Source: JADFDG01 sp965232985 (lineage in GTDB: Bacteria > Pseudomonadota > Gammaproteobacteria > Pseudomonadales > JADFDG01). Taken from it: a stretch of 64,000 nt of DNA. The translations under genes were made by a program, and so were the position numbers. The notes under the pieces were generated by a model, which was not told the origin of the DNA, ran no database searches, and was given only the letters and a program-made list of their open reading frames with translations. The stretch lies in contig CBDDRC010000013.1 of assembly GCA_965232985.1 (NCBI GenBank), positions 62,001 to 126,000 on the forward strand, read 5' to 3'. Shown here in pieces: positions 50,661 to 59,437 of this stretch (the stretch's first letter is position 1; every line of letters begins with the position of its first letter).

Positions 50661-50679
50661 GGTAATCAAAGGTATTACC
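50661..50679. promoter_or_regulatory. Operator candidate of the RHH/RelE-type module
   Basis: GGTAAT-N7-ATTACC, a perfect 6-bp dyad 15 bp upstream of the antitoxin ATG, in a short AT-richer patch (50660-50695). RHH antitoxins normally bind such dyads to autoregulate. Confidence 0.5.
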
Positions 50680-50773
50680 TATAGATACCCGGTCATACCC
50701 ACCTCGTCAATCCGCCCATTGGCCCCGCCAGCGCCGCCCGCGCTGATGACACCCCACAACCCGCCACCGCATC

Positions 50774-50936
50774 CCGGTTTCCGGCGGCGTCAGCGAATCC
50801 AGCCACGCCCACTCATCCACCGATGGCGGCTCAGGAATCAGGGCATCGCCCTCCCTCCTGATCCGCAGCGCCTTCCCCTCGACCTGGGCATTCGCCGGGA
50901 AGCAGACGGCCGCCCGATTGCTTTGCCGGCGATGAC
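50774..50936 (-). pseudogene. Relic of a second vapB antitoxin gene
   Basis: Reading the minus strand gives QSNRAAVCFPANAQVEGK, then ALRIRREGDALIPEPPSV and DEWAWLDSL, which aligns position by position with VapB at 49832 (QAIRIPAEYRVEGTELRIRKEG, ALILEPLDLDEWAWLDDL). The start codon, the ribosome-binding site and the matching vapC are missing. It is therefore a decayed antitoxin whose toxin has been lost, 150 bp before the MFS gene end. Confidence 0.85.
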
Positions 50937-50974
50937 TCCGGCGGATTAGCCGGTCACCGCTTTTTCATCCAGTC

Positions 50975-52195
50975 TCACACTTGCGCGAAAGTCGTCTCTC
51001 TCTGCGTCCACCGCACAATTCCCGCCGCCGCCACCGCCGCAATAAAGAATCCAGCGGCAATCGGCAGCACCCGCCCCTCCAGCTGACTGCCAATCAACCA
51101 CCCCAGCCCGCTCGCCATCAGCGTGGTGAAGCAGCCAATAAACGACGACGCCGTGCCGGCGACCTGCCCCATCGGCACCATCGCCAGCGCGTTGAGGTTG
51201 GGGGTAACGGCGGCGAACAGGAACAGGATCGCCGACATGAAGATCCAGTACACCGGCAGCGAGGGGTTGCCGGCCAGCGAGAGCAGCAGCAAGGCGCCGG
51301 TCACTGCCACCAGCAGCCACAGCGCGGCCATGGCGATGCGCGCGGCGCCGAAGCGCATCACGAAGCGGGCGTTGAGGATATTGGCAACGGCAATCACTGC
51401 GGCGATCGCGCCGAACACCAGCGGGAAACGGTCGCCCTGTTGGTAGATGTCCTGGAACACTTGCTGCGCGGTAGCGACGTAGGTCATCAACAACGTGAAC
51501 AGGAAACCGAGCGCGAGGCTGTAACCCATGGTCACCCGCGTGCGCAGCACGACGCCGGCGCCGTGCGCGATGCGCGCAGCTATTCCATGTTCCGGGCCGC
51601 GGCCCGGCCCGGCTTCGCCGCTGTGTGTTTCCGGCAGGCGGAAGCCGCTCCACAGCGCCAGCACCAGCGCAAACGCAGCGGTGAACAGGAAGATCGCCGG
51701 CCAGTCGCCCACCAGCAGCACCGCCATGCCGAGCGCCGGCGCGAAGATCGGCACGACGATGAATACCAGCATGGCGAAGGACATCACCCGCGCCATGCGG
51801 TCGCCGACAAAACAGTCGCGCACGATCGCCGCCGAGATCACCCGCGGCGCGGCGGCGCCAAAACCCTGCAGCACGCGCGCCGCCAGCATCGCCTCGAAGG
51901 AATGCGCCACGGTTGCCCATAGCGAGGCGACGATGAAAATGGCGAGGCCGATCAGCAGCATGCGCTTGCGGCCGTAGAGATCGGACAGTGGTCCGTAGAA
52001 CAACTGGCCAACGCCGATGCCGATCAGAAAAGCGGTGATCACTTCCTGGCGGCGGTTGGGATCGGTGAGACCGAGTTCGTCGCCCATCACGCCCAGCGCC
52101 GGCAGCATCATGTCCAGCGTCAATGCGCCGACCGCCATCATCACGCCGATCAGCGCGAGGAATTCGCCGAACGGGATGCGCAAACGGTCGCTCAC
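50975..52195 (-). CDS. Bcr/CflA-type MFS drug-efflux transporter
   Basis: 406 residues from GTG 52195 with AGGGAG upstream; codons further upstream belong to the previous MFS gene read in another frame. Twelve hydrophobic segments; MFS motif A is visible (GPLSDLYGRKRML), and the first helix (ALIGVMMAVGALTLDMMLPALG) has the Bcr/CflA LDMMLPALP-like signature. ETHSGEAG marks the central loop. Proton-driven efflux of drugs or metabolites is expected; substrate unknown. GTGA overlap of 4 bp with the gene before it. Confidence 0.88.
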   Translation of the reverse strand: MSDRLRIPFGEFLALIGVMMAVGALTLDMMLPALGVMGDELGLTDPNRRQEVITAFLIGIGVGQLFYGPLSDLYGRKRMLLIGLAIFIVASLWATVAHSFEAMLAARVLQGFGAAAPRVISAAIVRDCFVGDRMARVMSFAMLVFIVVPIFAPALGMAVLLVGDWPAIFLFTAAFALVLALWSGFRLPETHSGEAGPGRGPEHGIAARIAHGAGVVLRTRVTMGYSLALGFLFTLLMTYVATAQQVFQDIYQQGDRFPLVFGAIAAVIAVANILNARFVMRFGAARIAMAALWLLVAVTGALLLLSLAGNPSLPVYWIFMSAILFLFAAVTPNLNALAMVPMGQVAGTASSFIGCFTTLMASGLGWLIGSQLEGRVLPIAAGFFIAAVAAAGIVRWTQRETTFAQV

Positions 52196-53388
52196 GTCGA
52201 TCTCCCTTCCGCCAGCAGCGGGTCGCGTGCCAGCACGAACACCACCAACACCAGCGCAACCACACCAACCACAGACATCGCCGTAAAGGCCAGTGCCGCA
52301 CCGTAATGCGGCCACAGGCCGCCAGCTGCCAGCGCGCCGAGTGCCCCACCAACACCGTAACTGATGCTGGCAAACAGGGCCTGGCCACGCCCCTGGCTGG
52401 AGCCGGCAAACAGTCGATAAACCAGATGAATACCCGCCGCGTGCAGGAAGCCGAACGTCACTGCATGCAGTATCTGCGCCGACAGCAAGGCCACGAGGCT
52501 GTCGGGCATGTACGCCACCAGCAACCAGCGCACGACGACCCCGCCCGCGGCGATGCCCAGAACAAAAACTGCGCCAATCCGGGCAAGAATTCGGTGCATG
52601 CACATAAAGACCAGCACCTCGGCGATCACGCCCAGCGCCCACAGCCCGCCGATGCCGAACCGCGTCCAGCCACGCTCTTCGAGGTAGATCGAGAAGTAGG
52701 TGTAATACGGGCCGTGCGACAGATTGATCAGCAGACAGGCCAGCAGGAATACCCAAACCACCGGCTGGCGCAGACGCCGACCGAAATCGGCGGCGCCATC
52801 ATGGGCGCGAGGATCGTGCGGGATCTCGTGGGTGACAAGTGCCGTGATCCACAACACAACCATGATCACGAGCATCACAGCCGGCAACCAGGCCATGGAA
52901 ACCATGTCGAAAAGCGCGCCAAGACCAACCACCGCAACAATAAAACCAATTGAACCCCAAAGCCGTATCCGGCTGTACTCGGCGATACGGCTGCCAAGGT
53001 GATTAAGTGTCACCACCTCGAACTGCGGCAAGACGGCATTCCAGAAAAAGCTGTAGCCGGTCATCACCAGCGCCATGCCCCAGAACGTATCCACAAACCA
53101 GACGGCGGCGAACAGCGCAATTGCGGCGAGTGCTCCGAAGCGAACAATCGGCAAACGCGCACGCTGATGATCGGCGATCCAACCCCACAGATTCGGAGCG
53201 ACGATGCGGGTCGCCATCGGAATGGCAGCAAGCAGAGCGATGTCGGTGAGGGTGAAGCCGCGGTCCTGCAGGAACAGGCTCCAGAACGGCACCATCGCGC
53301 CGAGCATGCCGAAGTAGGCGAAGTAAAACGCCGACAGTTTCCAGTACGGGTAGTCCTGAACTGAGTCCTGAACCGGGGGCGTGGTCAC
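52192..53388 (-). CDS. MFS transporter, HcaT/nucleoside-permease-like (MFS_1_like)
   Basis: 398 residues, twelve membrane segments. The N-terminus WKLSAFYFAYFGMLGAMVPFWSLFLQDRGF, the GSRIAEYSRIRLWGSIGFI loop and the PYYTYFSIYLEERGW segment are typical of the MFS_1_like/PPP family (E. coli HcaT, YfhS-type). Substrates of such proteins range from phenylpropionate to nucleosides, so none is proposed. Operon with the downstream Bcr-type transporter (4-bp overlap) and just downstream of aroC (39 bp). Confidence 0.85.
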   Translation of the reverse strand: MTTPPVQDSVQDYPYWKLSAFYFAYFGMLGAMVPFWSLFLQDRGFTLTDIALLAAIPMATRIVAPNLWGWIADHQRARLPIVRFGALAAIALFAAVWFVDTFWGMALVMTGYSFFWNAVLPQFEVVTLNHLGSRIAEYSRIRLWGSIGFIVAVVGLGALFDMVSMAWLPAVMLVIMVVLWITALVTHEIPHDPRAHDGAADFGRRLRQPVVWVFLLACLLINLSHGPYYTYFSIYLEERGWTRFGIGGLWALGVIAEVLVFMCMHRILARIGAVFVLGIAAGGVVVRWLLVAYMPDSLVALLSAQILHAVTFGFLHAAGIHLVYRLFAGSSQGRGQALFASISYGVGGALGALAAGGLWPHYGAALAFTAMSVVGVVALVLVVFVLARDPLLAEGRST

Positions 53389-53427
53389 GGTGCTGTGCGG
53401 GGTGCCGTGCTCAGGGTTTGCAGGACA

Positions 53428-54528
53428 TCAAGGCGCCCGGCCGGGAATGCGCGGTGTACGCACCACCACGTCGCCGCACTGGGCACGGTGACGCAAGGCA
53501 TGATCGATCAGCACCAACGCCATCATCGCCTCGGCAATCGGTGTTGCGCGTATACCGACGCAGGGATCATGGCGGCCGGTGGTCACCACCTCTGCCGGGT
53601 TGCCTGCCGCATCTATCGAGCGACCCGGAATGCGGATGCTGGATGTCGGCTTCAGGGCCATGCTGGCGGTGATGTCCTGGCCACTGCTGATGCCACCGAG
53701 AACGCCGCCGGCATGGTTGGATAAAAATCCCTGCGGCGTCATCTCGTCGCGATGCTGCTCACCGCGCTGCGCTACTACAGCAAAACCGTCGCCGATCTCC
53801 ACCGCCTTCACTGCGTTGATGCTCATCAGGGCTTTGGCAAGATCGGCATCAAGGCGATCGAACACCGGCTCGCCCCAACCGGGTGGCACGTTCGAAGCCA
53901 CCACATTCACGCGCGCGCCGACCGACGAGCCATCGCGACGCAAATCTTCGATGAGCTGTTCCATGCGCGGCACGCAAGCGGCATCCGGGCAGAAAAACGG
54001 ATTCTGTTCGACTTGCGCCCAGGAAAAGTTCTTGATGGCGATATCGCCGATCTGCGCAACATAACCACGCACTTCGATACCGAACTTCTCGTGCAGCCAT
54101 TTTTTCGCAATAGCACCCGCAGCGACACGCATGGCCGTTTCGCGCGCCGAACTGCGGCCGCCACCCCGATGATCGCGAAAACCGTATTTCTGGTTGTAGG
54201 TGTAATCGGCGTGGCCGGGGCGAAAGGTATCGACAATGTTCGCGTAGTCTTTCGATTTCTGATCGGTGTTTTCAATCACCAGGCCGATCGGCGTGCCGGT
54301 GGTTTTGCCCTCAAACACCCCGGAGAGGATTTTTACCTCGTCCGGCTCGCGACGCTGGGTGGTGAACTTTGAGGTCCCGGGTTTGCGGCGGTCGAGATCG
54401 CGTTGCAGATCGGCCGCCGTGAGTGCCAGCCCCGGCGGACAGCCATCGACAATAGCGCCGAGCGCCGGGCCGTGGCTCTCGCCAAACGTGGTGACGGAAA
54501 AAAGTTGGCCAAAAGTGTTGCCGGACAT
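53428..54528 (-). CDS. aroC: Chorismate synthase
   Basis: 366 residues from ATG 54528. All three family signatures are present: GESHGPALGAIVDGCPPG, GGGRSSARETAMRVAAGAIA and RHDPCVGIRATPIAEAM. FMN-dependent anti-elimination of EPSP to chorismate, the precursor of Trp, Phe, Tyr and folate. Preceded by prmB (67 bp), as in E. coli and Pseudomonas (prmB-aroC). Confidence 0.98.
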   Translation of the reverse strand: MSGNTFGQLFSVTTFGESHGPALGAIVDGCPPGLALTAADLQRDLDRRKPGTSKFTTQRREPDEVKILSGVFEGKTTGTPIGLVIENTDQKSKDYANIVDTFRPGHADYTYNQKYGFRDHRGGGRSSARETAMRVAAGAIAKKWLHEKFGIEVRGYVAQIGDIAIKNFSWAQVEQNPFFCPDAACVPRMEQLIEDLRRDGSSVGARVNVVASNVPPGWGEPVFDRLDADLAKALMSINAVKAVEIGDGFAVVAQRGEQHRDEMTPQGFLSNHAGGVLGGISSGQDITASMALKPTSSIRIPGRSIDAAGNPAEVVTTGRHDPCVGIRATPIAEAMMALVLIDHALRHRAQCGDVVVRTPRIPGRAP

Positions 54529-54595
54529 GGGCGACTCGCAGCGAATATTAATGAAGCGTAAGAGGGCCGAAAAACTGGAATTATACCTGTGCGCG

Positions 54596-55549
54596 TCAGG
54601 CGCGTACCGCTGCTGCCGCGCGGAAATGTACGACCGCAGCACGCACGTCTTCAGCCCGCAGCACAAAGACACCGCCTTCGCCGTGCCCGCACTCCGGCCA
54701 GGTGAACGGCACGATCGGGAACATATCCTGCAGCGCGAGATCGGAGTTGCCAACCTCGACCACCAGCAGGCCATGCTCGCTCAGGTATTTGTCCGCTTCG
54801 GCCAGGATGCGCAACACGAGGTCAAGGCCGTCGTCGCCGGCAGCCAGACCAAGTTCCGGTTCGTGGCGATACTCGGGCGGCAACGCGGCCATGTCCGGCG
54901 CATCGACGTAGGGCGGGTTGGCGACGATCAAATCGTAACGGCCATGCACGCCGGCATAGAGATCGCCCTGCACCAGGGACAACTGTTCGTCGCAGCCGTG
55001 GCGAGCGCGATTTTCGGTGGCGACCTCCAGTGCCTCGACGGAAAGATCGGTGGCGACGACCTCGGCCTCCGGAAAGGCGTGGCAACAAGCAATGGCGATG
55101 CAGCCGCTGCCGGTACACAGATCGAGGATGCGCCGCACCCGGTCAGCGACCAGCCATGGCTCAAAACGGCGCTCGATCATCTCGGCAATCGGCGAGCGCG
55201 GCACCAGCACCCGCTCATCAACATGAAACAGCAGGCCGGCAAACCAGGCGCGTTGCGTCAGGTAGGCAGCCGGTACGCGGTCTACCACGCGGCGGCGCAC
55301 CAGTTCTGCAACCGCCTCGCGCTCCGCTATGGTCAAGCGGGCATCCAACACCTGCGGATCGTTGTCCCAATCGAGCGCCAGCGGGTGCAGCACCAGTACC
55401 CGCGCCTCAACCCAGGGATCGTCGTTGCCATGGCCCAGATGCACGGCGCCGCGATTCAGGCAGCTGACCGTCCAGCGCATGAAGTCACGCACGGTGCGCA
55501 AGTCGCGCACGGCGGCATGGGTATCGACGCTGGGCAAATCACTGGCCAC
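54596..55549 (-). CDS. prmB: 50S ribosomal protein L3 N5-glutamine methyltransferase
   Basis: 317 residues from GTG 55549. The N-terminal helical domain (LRTVRDFMRWTVSCLNRGAVHLGHGNDDPW) and LVPRSPIAEMIERRFEPW match PrmB; the SAM site is LDLCTGSGCIAIA and the glutamine-methylating NPPY motif is VANPPYVDAPD. Methylates a glutamine of ribosomal protein L3. PrmC is excluded by the prmB-aroC context and the N-terminus. Divergent from the smr gene. Confidence 0.95.
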   Translation of the reverse strand: MASDLPSVDTHAAVRDLRTVRDFMRWTVSCLNRGAVHLGHGNDDPWVEARVLVLHPLALDWDNDPQVLDARLTIAEREAVAELVRRRVVDRVPAAYLTQRAWFAGLLFHVDERVLVPRSPIAEMIERRFEPWLVADRVRRILDLCTGSGCIAIACCHAFPEAEVVATDLSVEALEVATENRARHGCDEQLSLVQGDLYAGVHGRYDLIVANPPYVDAPDMAALPPEYRHEPELGLAAGDDGLDLVLRILAEADKYLSEHGLLVVEVGNSDLALQDMFPIVPFTWPECGHGEGGVFVLRAEDVRAAVVHFRAAAAVRA

Positions 55550-55629
55550 GGCAGACTCCGGTTTATCCCACGATGAACGCCGGGCATCATAGCGCGACCG
55601 GACACCGCACTGACCCGATAGCCGCCCGC

Positions 55630-56226
55630 ATGAGCACCCCGAAGAAACCGGACAACGCCGAGGACGGCCCTGACATCAGCGCCGCAGAAACAGAAGCTGA
55701 GCTACTCGCCCGGGCGCTGGCAGACGTCACCCCCCTTGCTGTTGAAGAGCGCGTTCCACTGCGCAGCGACCGGCCGGATCGCGAACTGGCGCAGCGGCGG
55801 CGGGAGTCAGCCAGTGAGACCACCCAGAACGATCTGGCGCTGGATGGCAGCCTCGCAGCCGTGGCGCCGATTGCCGCCGACGCGCGGATCGAATTTCACC
55901 GGCCCGGCCTGCAATTGCGCCAGTGGCAGCATTTGAAACAAGGCGCCATCCCCTGGCAGCTGGGTCTCGACCTGCACGGCGCGACCCGCAGTGACGCGCT
56001 ACGCGCTGTCGAGCGACTGATCCGGCAGGCGCAGGAAGAACAGGCCAACTGCATCCGCGTCGTGCACGGCAAGGGCTACGGCAGCGGCCCGAGCACCCTG
56101 ACCCTCAAGGCAGAACTGAACCATTGGCTGCGCCGCAACGAGCAGGTGCTGGCGTTCTGCTCGGCATTGCCCGCAGATGGTGGCGCCGGCGCACTGTATG
56201 TACTGCTCCGGCGGCGACGCGATTGA
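55630..56226 (+). CDS. Smr-domain protein
   Basis: 198 residues from ATG 55630; an earlier in-frame ATG at 55573 would lie against the prmB start, and neither has a good ribosome-binding site. The N-terminal half is low-complexity and acidic. The C-terminal Smr domain carries LDLHGATRSDALRAVERLI and VVHGKGYGSGPSTLTLKAELNHWL. Related small MutS-related proteins have nuclease or RNA-binding activity; stalled-ribosome rescue is known for SmrB-type proteins in E. coli, and the location beside prmB is the usual one for smrB. I leave the symbol open. Confidence 0.85.
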   Translation: MSTPKKPDNAEDGPDISAAETEAELLARALADVTPLAVEERVPLRSDRPDRELAQRRRESASETTQNDLALDGSLAAVAPIAADARIEFHRPGLQLRQWQHLKQGAIPWQLGLDLHGATRSDALRAVERLIRQAQEEQANCIRVVHGKGYGSGPSTLTLKAELNHWLRRNEQVLAFCSALPADGGAGALYVLLRRRRD

Positions 56227-56315
56227 GTGTCCCGGCCGCGATGCGGGGAATACCGGGTTTGCGGGCTGCATCCTGATCGCTTAGGGTTATCGCCCGGCTG
56301 CAACCATTGACGACC

Positions 56316-56861
56316 ATGGAACAAGAATTCGCACGCATCATCGAAGCCATCGGTGAAGACCGGACCCGCCCCGGCCTTGCCGACACACCCAAACGCGCCG
56401 CCAAGGCCTTCGAGTTTCTGACCCGCGGCTATCAGCAGTCACTGGCTGAAATCGTCAACGACGCCATCTTTCCTTCCGACACCGACGCAATGGTCGTGGT
56501 CAACAATATCGAGCTGTATTCGCTCTGCGAACACCACCTGCTGCCTTTCATCGGTCACGCCCATGTCGCCTACTTGCCGAACCAGAAAGTGCTGGGCCTG
56601 TCGAAGGTGGCACGCATCGTTGATATGTATGCCCGCCGGCTGCAGATCCAGGAAAATCTCACCCGCCAGATTGCTGACGCAGTACAGGAAGTCACCGGCG
56701 CCGTGGGTGTCGGCGTCATCGTCGAGGCACGCCATATGTGCATGATGATGCGCGGCGTCGAGAAACAGAATTCGGTGATGAAAACTTCCGTGATGCTCGG
56801 CGCCTTCCGCTCCAGCGCGCAAACCCGAAACGAATTCCTCGCCTTGCTGCATCGAACATGA
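56316..56861 (+). CDS. folE: GTP cyclohydrolase I
   Basis: 181 residues from ATG 56316 (a TTG three codons upstream is in frame). Zn ligands and catalytic residues are visible in IELYSLCEHHLLPFIGHAHVAYLP and MCMMMRGVEKQNSVM. First step of tetrahydrofolate (and pterin) synthesis. It overlaps the following gene by 4 bp (ATGA), suggesting coupled translation with that uncharacterised partner. Confidence 0.96.
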   Translation: MEQEFARIIEAIGEDRTRPGLADTPKRAAKAFEFLTRGYQQSLAEIVNDAIFPSDTDAMVVVNNIELYSLCEHHLLPFIGHAHVAYLPNQKVLGLSKVARIVDMYARRLQIQENLTRQIADAVQEVTGAVGVGVIVEARHMCMMMRGVEKQNSVMKTSVMLGAFRSSAQTRNEFLALLHRT

Positions 56862-57253
56862 ATAGCGAGCAGCCACCACTGAAAAACGCTCGTGCATGGC
56901 AGGAGGCCGGTATCGTCTATATGGAGTTCCCCGGACGCGCACGCATCACCCTGCCGATGATGGAAGACGTCTACCAGCAACGACTGGCGCTGCTCGCAGG
57001 CTCCTCCAACCGCAAGCAGAAAGTACTGACTTGGGGCACCCGCGTCATCGACATCGATTATGCAGCCTCGCGCTTTGCTGCCGGTAAATCGATGGCTGCA
57101 ATCACGCACGCCATGGCCATCATCACGCAGAACTCTCTGGAGGAATCGCTGGCAAGCATGTTCATGAACATGTTCCACCCGCCCTACCCAACCCAGGTAT
57201 TCAGCAAACCCGATACTGCCATCGCCTGGCTGCACAGTCTCCCCGACCGTTGA
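56858..57253 (+). CDS. STAS/SpoIIAA-like small protein coupled to folE
   Basis: 131 residues. Not clearly assignable. A middle segment with alternating strands and helices (VYMEFPGRARITLPMMEDVYQQRLALL; KQKVLTWGTRVIDIDYAASRF) and the ending FMNMFHPPYPTQVFSKPDTAIAWLHSL resemble short STAS-like (DUF7793-type) proteins that end in a PxPTxxFxxxxxAxxWL motif. Start overlaps the folE stop by 4 bp and the EVE gene follows after 6 bp, so the three form one operon. No enzymatic residues are recognisable. Confidence 0.6.
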   Translation: MNSEQPPLKNARAWQEAGIVYMEFPGRARITLPMMEDVYQQRLALLAGSSNRKQKVLTWGTRVIDIDYAASRFAAGKSMAAITHAMAIITQNSLEESLASMFMNMFHPPYPTQVFSKPDTAIAWLHSLPDR

Positions 57254-57259
57254 GGCCAC

Positions 57260-57727
57260 ATGCATTACTGGTTGATGAAAACCGAACCGGAAGCCTTCTC
57301 GATCGACGACTTCCTGACCCGGAAAAACCAGACCGAAGGCTGGAATGGCGTGCGCAATTACGAGGCCCGCAACCTGATGCGCGACCGCATGCAGATCGGC
57401 GACTTGGCGATTATCTACCACTCAAATGCCACGCCGCCCGGCGCGGCGGGTGTAGCGAAAATTGCGAGCGCCGCCTACCCGGACCCGGATCAGTTCGACC
57501 GGCACAGTGATTATTTCGACGCAAAGTCCACCCGCGAAGAGCCACGCTGGATGCAGGTCGACGTGCAGTTCGTGAAAAAGTTCGCCCGCCTCGTGCCGCT
57601 CGCCGAGATTCGCGCCGAGCCGCGCTTGGACGAGCTGGTGATGTTGCGCCGCAACCGCCTGTCGATCACGCCACTGAGTGCTGCGGAATTTTGTGTGTTC
57701 GAGGAGTTGGGTAACCGCAAGGCTTGA
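57260..57727 (+). CDS. EVE-domain protein
   Basis: 155 residues, almost wholly one EVE (PUA-like) domain: HYWLMKTEPEAFSIDDF, GWNGVRNYEARNLMRDRMQIGDLAIIYHSN and GVAKIASAAYPDPDQF. EVE proteins are thought to bind modified DNA or RNA bases, and in bacteria are often next to restriction or translation genes. Here the context is folate synthesis. A length of about 155 is typical. Confidence 0.92.
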   Translation: MHYWLMKTEPEAFSIDDFLTRKNQTEGWNGVRNYEARNLMRDRMQIGDLAIIYHSNATPPGAAGVAKIASAAYPDPDQFDRHSDYFDAKSTREEPRWMQVDVQFVKKFARLVPLAEIRAEPRLDELVMLRRNRLSITPLSAAEFCVFEELGNRKA

Positions 57728-57788
57728 TTGCAGGGCAGCATCCCGGTATTGAAGGCAACTTTTCCTGCCGAAGAATACGTAGATAACA

Positions 57789-58856
57789 TCAGCTGCGACG
57801 CGGCTGCAGCGCCCAGGCCATCGCCAGCAACAGCAGGGTGACATCGGCCGCCAGTACCAGTTTCACCGGCCATGACAACGCACGCACCTCGCCGAGCAGC
57901 ACATTGTTGGCGATCGCAGCGAGTATAAACAGCAGCACGGCAACACCAGTCCATACGCCGCCGCGTTTCGCCGTGAAGTGCCGCACATCCCCAAGCACGA
58001 ACGGCGGATATGGTTCGCGTGCAGCGATGTCCGGCGGGCGCCAGCCGGTGGGCTTTACCCAGACACGCAGACGATCCAGAAAATTTCCCGTCCGCCTTGC
58101 GTCGCGAAAAAGGTCGGCGAACCAGTCGAAATGTGCCCACACCGCATTCCAGCGATGATATGGCCGGCGCACACCAAACACGCAGGGCTCGGTTTCCTCA
58201 ATCCAGGTGCCGAACAATTTATCCCAGATCATCAGCGTGCCCCCGTGATTACGATCAACGTAGCCGTCATTCACCGCGTGGTGAATGCGATGCGCGCTCG
58301 GCGTGTTGAGAATGCCCTCGATCAGCGGCACTTTGCCAATCATCCGGGTGTGGATCCAGAACTGGTAGAACTTGCTGAATGTCAGCAGGATGATAAATAC
58401 CTCGGCCGGGCAACCGAGCAGCGCCAGCGGCAGGTAGATCGGCCAGTGGACCGTATCCTGAAACGCACCCTGGCGCAGTGCGGTGGTGAGGTTGTATTCC
58501 TCGCTCTGGTGATGCGGCACATGCACGCCCCAGAGGATGTTGATCTCATGCGACCAGCGGTGCGCCCAGTAATAAAGAAAATCGAGCAGGAAAAAAAACA
58601 GCACCCACGTCAGCACGGCATCGACACGAAAATCAATCAGCCCGTAATGCTGCTGCACCCAGGCAAAGAGCAGCAACAACGCACCCTTGGTGAACACCTC
58701 CACCGTCACCGTCCAGACACCGCAACCCAGGCTGGTGAGGCTGTCGGCCAACTGGAATACCGCAGCCCGGCGCCGATGGGCCACCCAGGTTTCAAGAGCG
58801 ATCAGCAGAAAGAACACCGGGGTAGCCCAGGTGATGAGCGTGTTCTGATCGGGCAT
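57789..58856 (-). CDS. Sterol desaturase / fatty acid hydroxylase family membrane protein
   Basis: 355 residues with four or more membrane helices. The three histidine boxes of the family are visible: HRWSHE, HVPHHQSEEYN and HRIHHAVNDGYVDRNHGG; these bind the diiron centre. The C-terminal ~80 residues contain two more membrane helices. Possible substrates include lipids such as alkylglycerols or hydroxylated fatty acids. Convergent with the EVE gene. Confidence 0.9.
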   Translation of the reverse strand: MPDQNTLITWATPVFFLLIALETWVAHRRRAAVFQLADSLTSLGCGVWTVTVEVFTKGALLLLFAWVQQHYGLIDFRVDAVLTWVLFFFLLDFLYYWAHRWSHEINILWGVHVPHHQSEEYNLTTALRQGAFQDTVHWPIYLPLALLGCPAEVFIILLTFSKFYQFWIHTRMIGKVPLIEGILNTPSAHRIHHAVNDGYVDRNHGGTLMIWDKLFGTWIEETEPCVFGVRRPYHRWNAVWAHFDWFADLFRDARRTGNFLDRLRVWVKPTGWRPPDIAAREPYPPFVLGDVRHFTAKRGGVWTGVAVLLFILAAIANNVLLGEVRALSWPVKLVLAADVTLLLLAMAWALQPRRS

Positions 58857-59005
58857 GGGTAGCTCCGGAATGGATGCCGATAATCTAGCCTGGGTTGACC
58901 CGCATCAAACCGGGCCGGGGACGTAGATGCGTATGCGGCCGGCCCGAACCCCATCCCTCGATTGCGGCGTTCGCCAGCTGATCTGCGGTTGTGCAGGCAG
59001 CGTAT

Positions 59006-59437
59006 TCAGGCGACGTGGCGTGCCAACGCCGCCCTGAGTGGTTCGGGAATTGCTACCGGCCGCATTGACGCACGCTCGACAAAAACATGTACAAAAAACC
59101 CGGCCGCACGCGCTTGCTGTTCGCCTTGCCGGAAAATTGCAATGCCGTAGCGGACACTGCGATTACCCAGATGCTCAATCCGCACACCGGCTTCCAGCAA
59201 CTCCGGGTAAGTGACGCCGGCAAAATAGCGGCACTGCGATTCCGCCACCACGCCGATCACGCTCGCCGTCTGGATGTCGAGCCCACCCTGATGGATCAGC
59301 AGGTGGTTTGCCGCCGTATCGAAATAAGAATAGTAGACAACATTATTGACGTGGCCGTAGATGTCGTTGTCCTGCCACCGCGTGGTGATGCCGACAAAAT
59401 AGCGGTAGTCATCGCGCAGCGGGATATCGTTGTGCAT
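59006..59437 (-). CDS. Hotdog-fold acyl-CoA thioesterase (YbgC/FadM-like)
   Basis: 143 residues. The catalytic motif of 4HBT thioesterases is present: TRWQDNDIYGHVNNVVYYSYFDTAAN (Asp, then YGHVNN). ESQCRYFAGVTYPELLEAGVRIEHLG is the central helix-strand pair. Cytosolic; hydrolyses acyl-CoA of unknown chain length. Its start shares a base with the stop of the DUF2505 gene upstream (TGATG), so they are coupled. Confidence 0.88.
   Translation of the reverse strand: MHNDIPLRDDYRYFVGITTRWQDNDIYGHVNNVVYYSYFDTAANHLLIHQGGLDIQTASVIGVVAESQCRYFAGVTYPELLEAGVRIEHLGNRSVRYGIAIFRQGEQQARAAGFFVHVFVERASMRPVAIPEPLRAALARHVA

Noticed and set aside
50422..50949. Plus-strand open frame opposite the RHH antitoxin and vapB relic
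   Set aside because: Antisense to better-supported minus-strand features; Pro/Arg-rich, no domain.
52196..52756. N-terminal extension of the Bcr-type MFS gene to 593 codons
   Set aside because: The extension is the previous MFS gene read out of frame; the GTG at 52195 has a good ribosome-binding site and gives a normal 12-helix protein.
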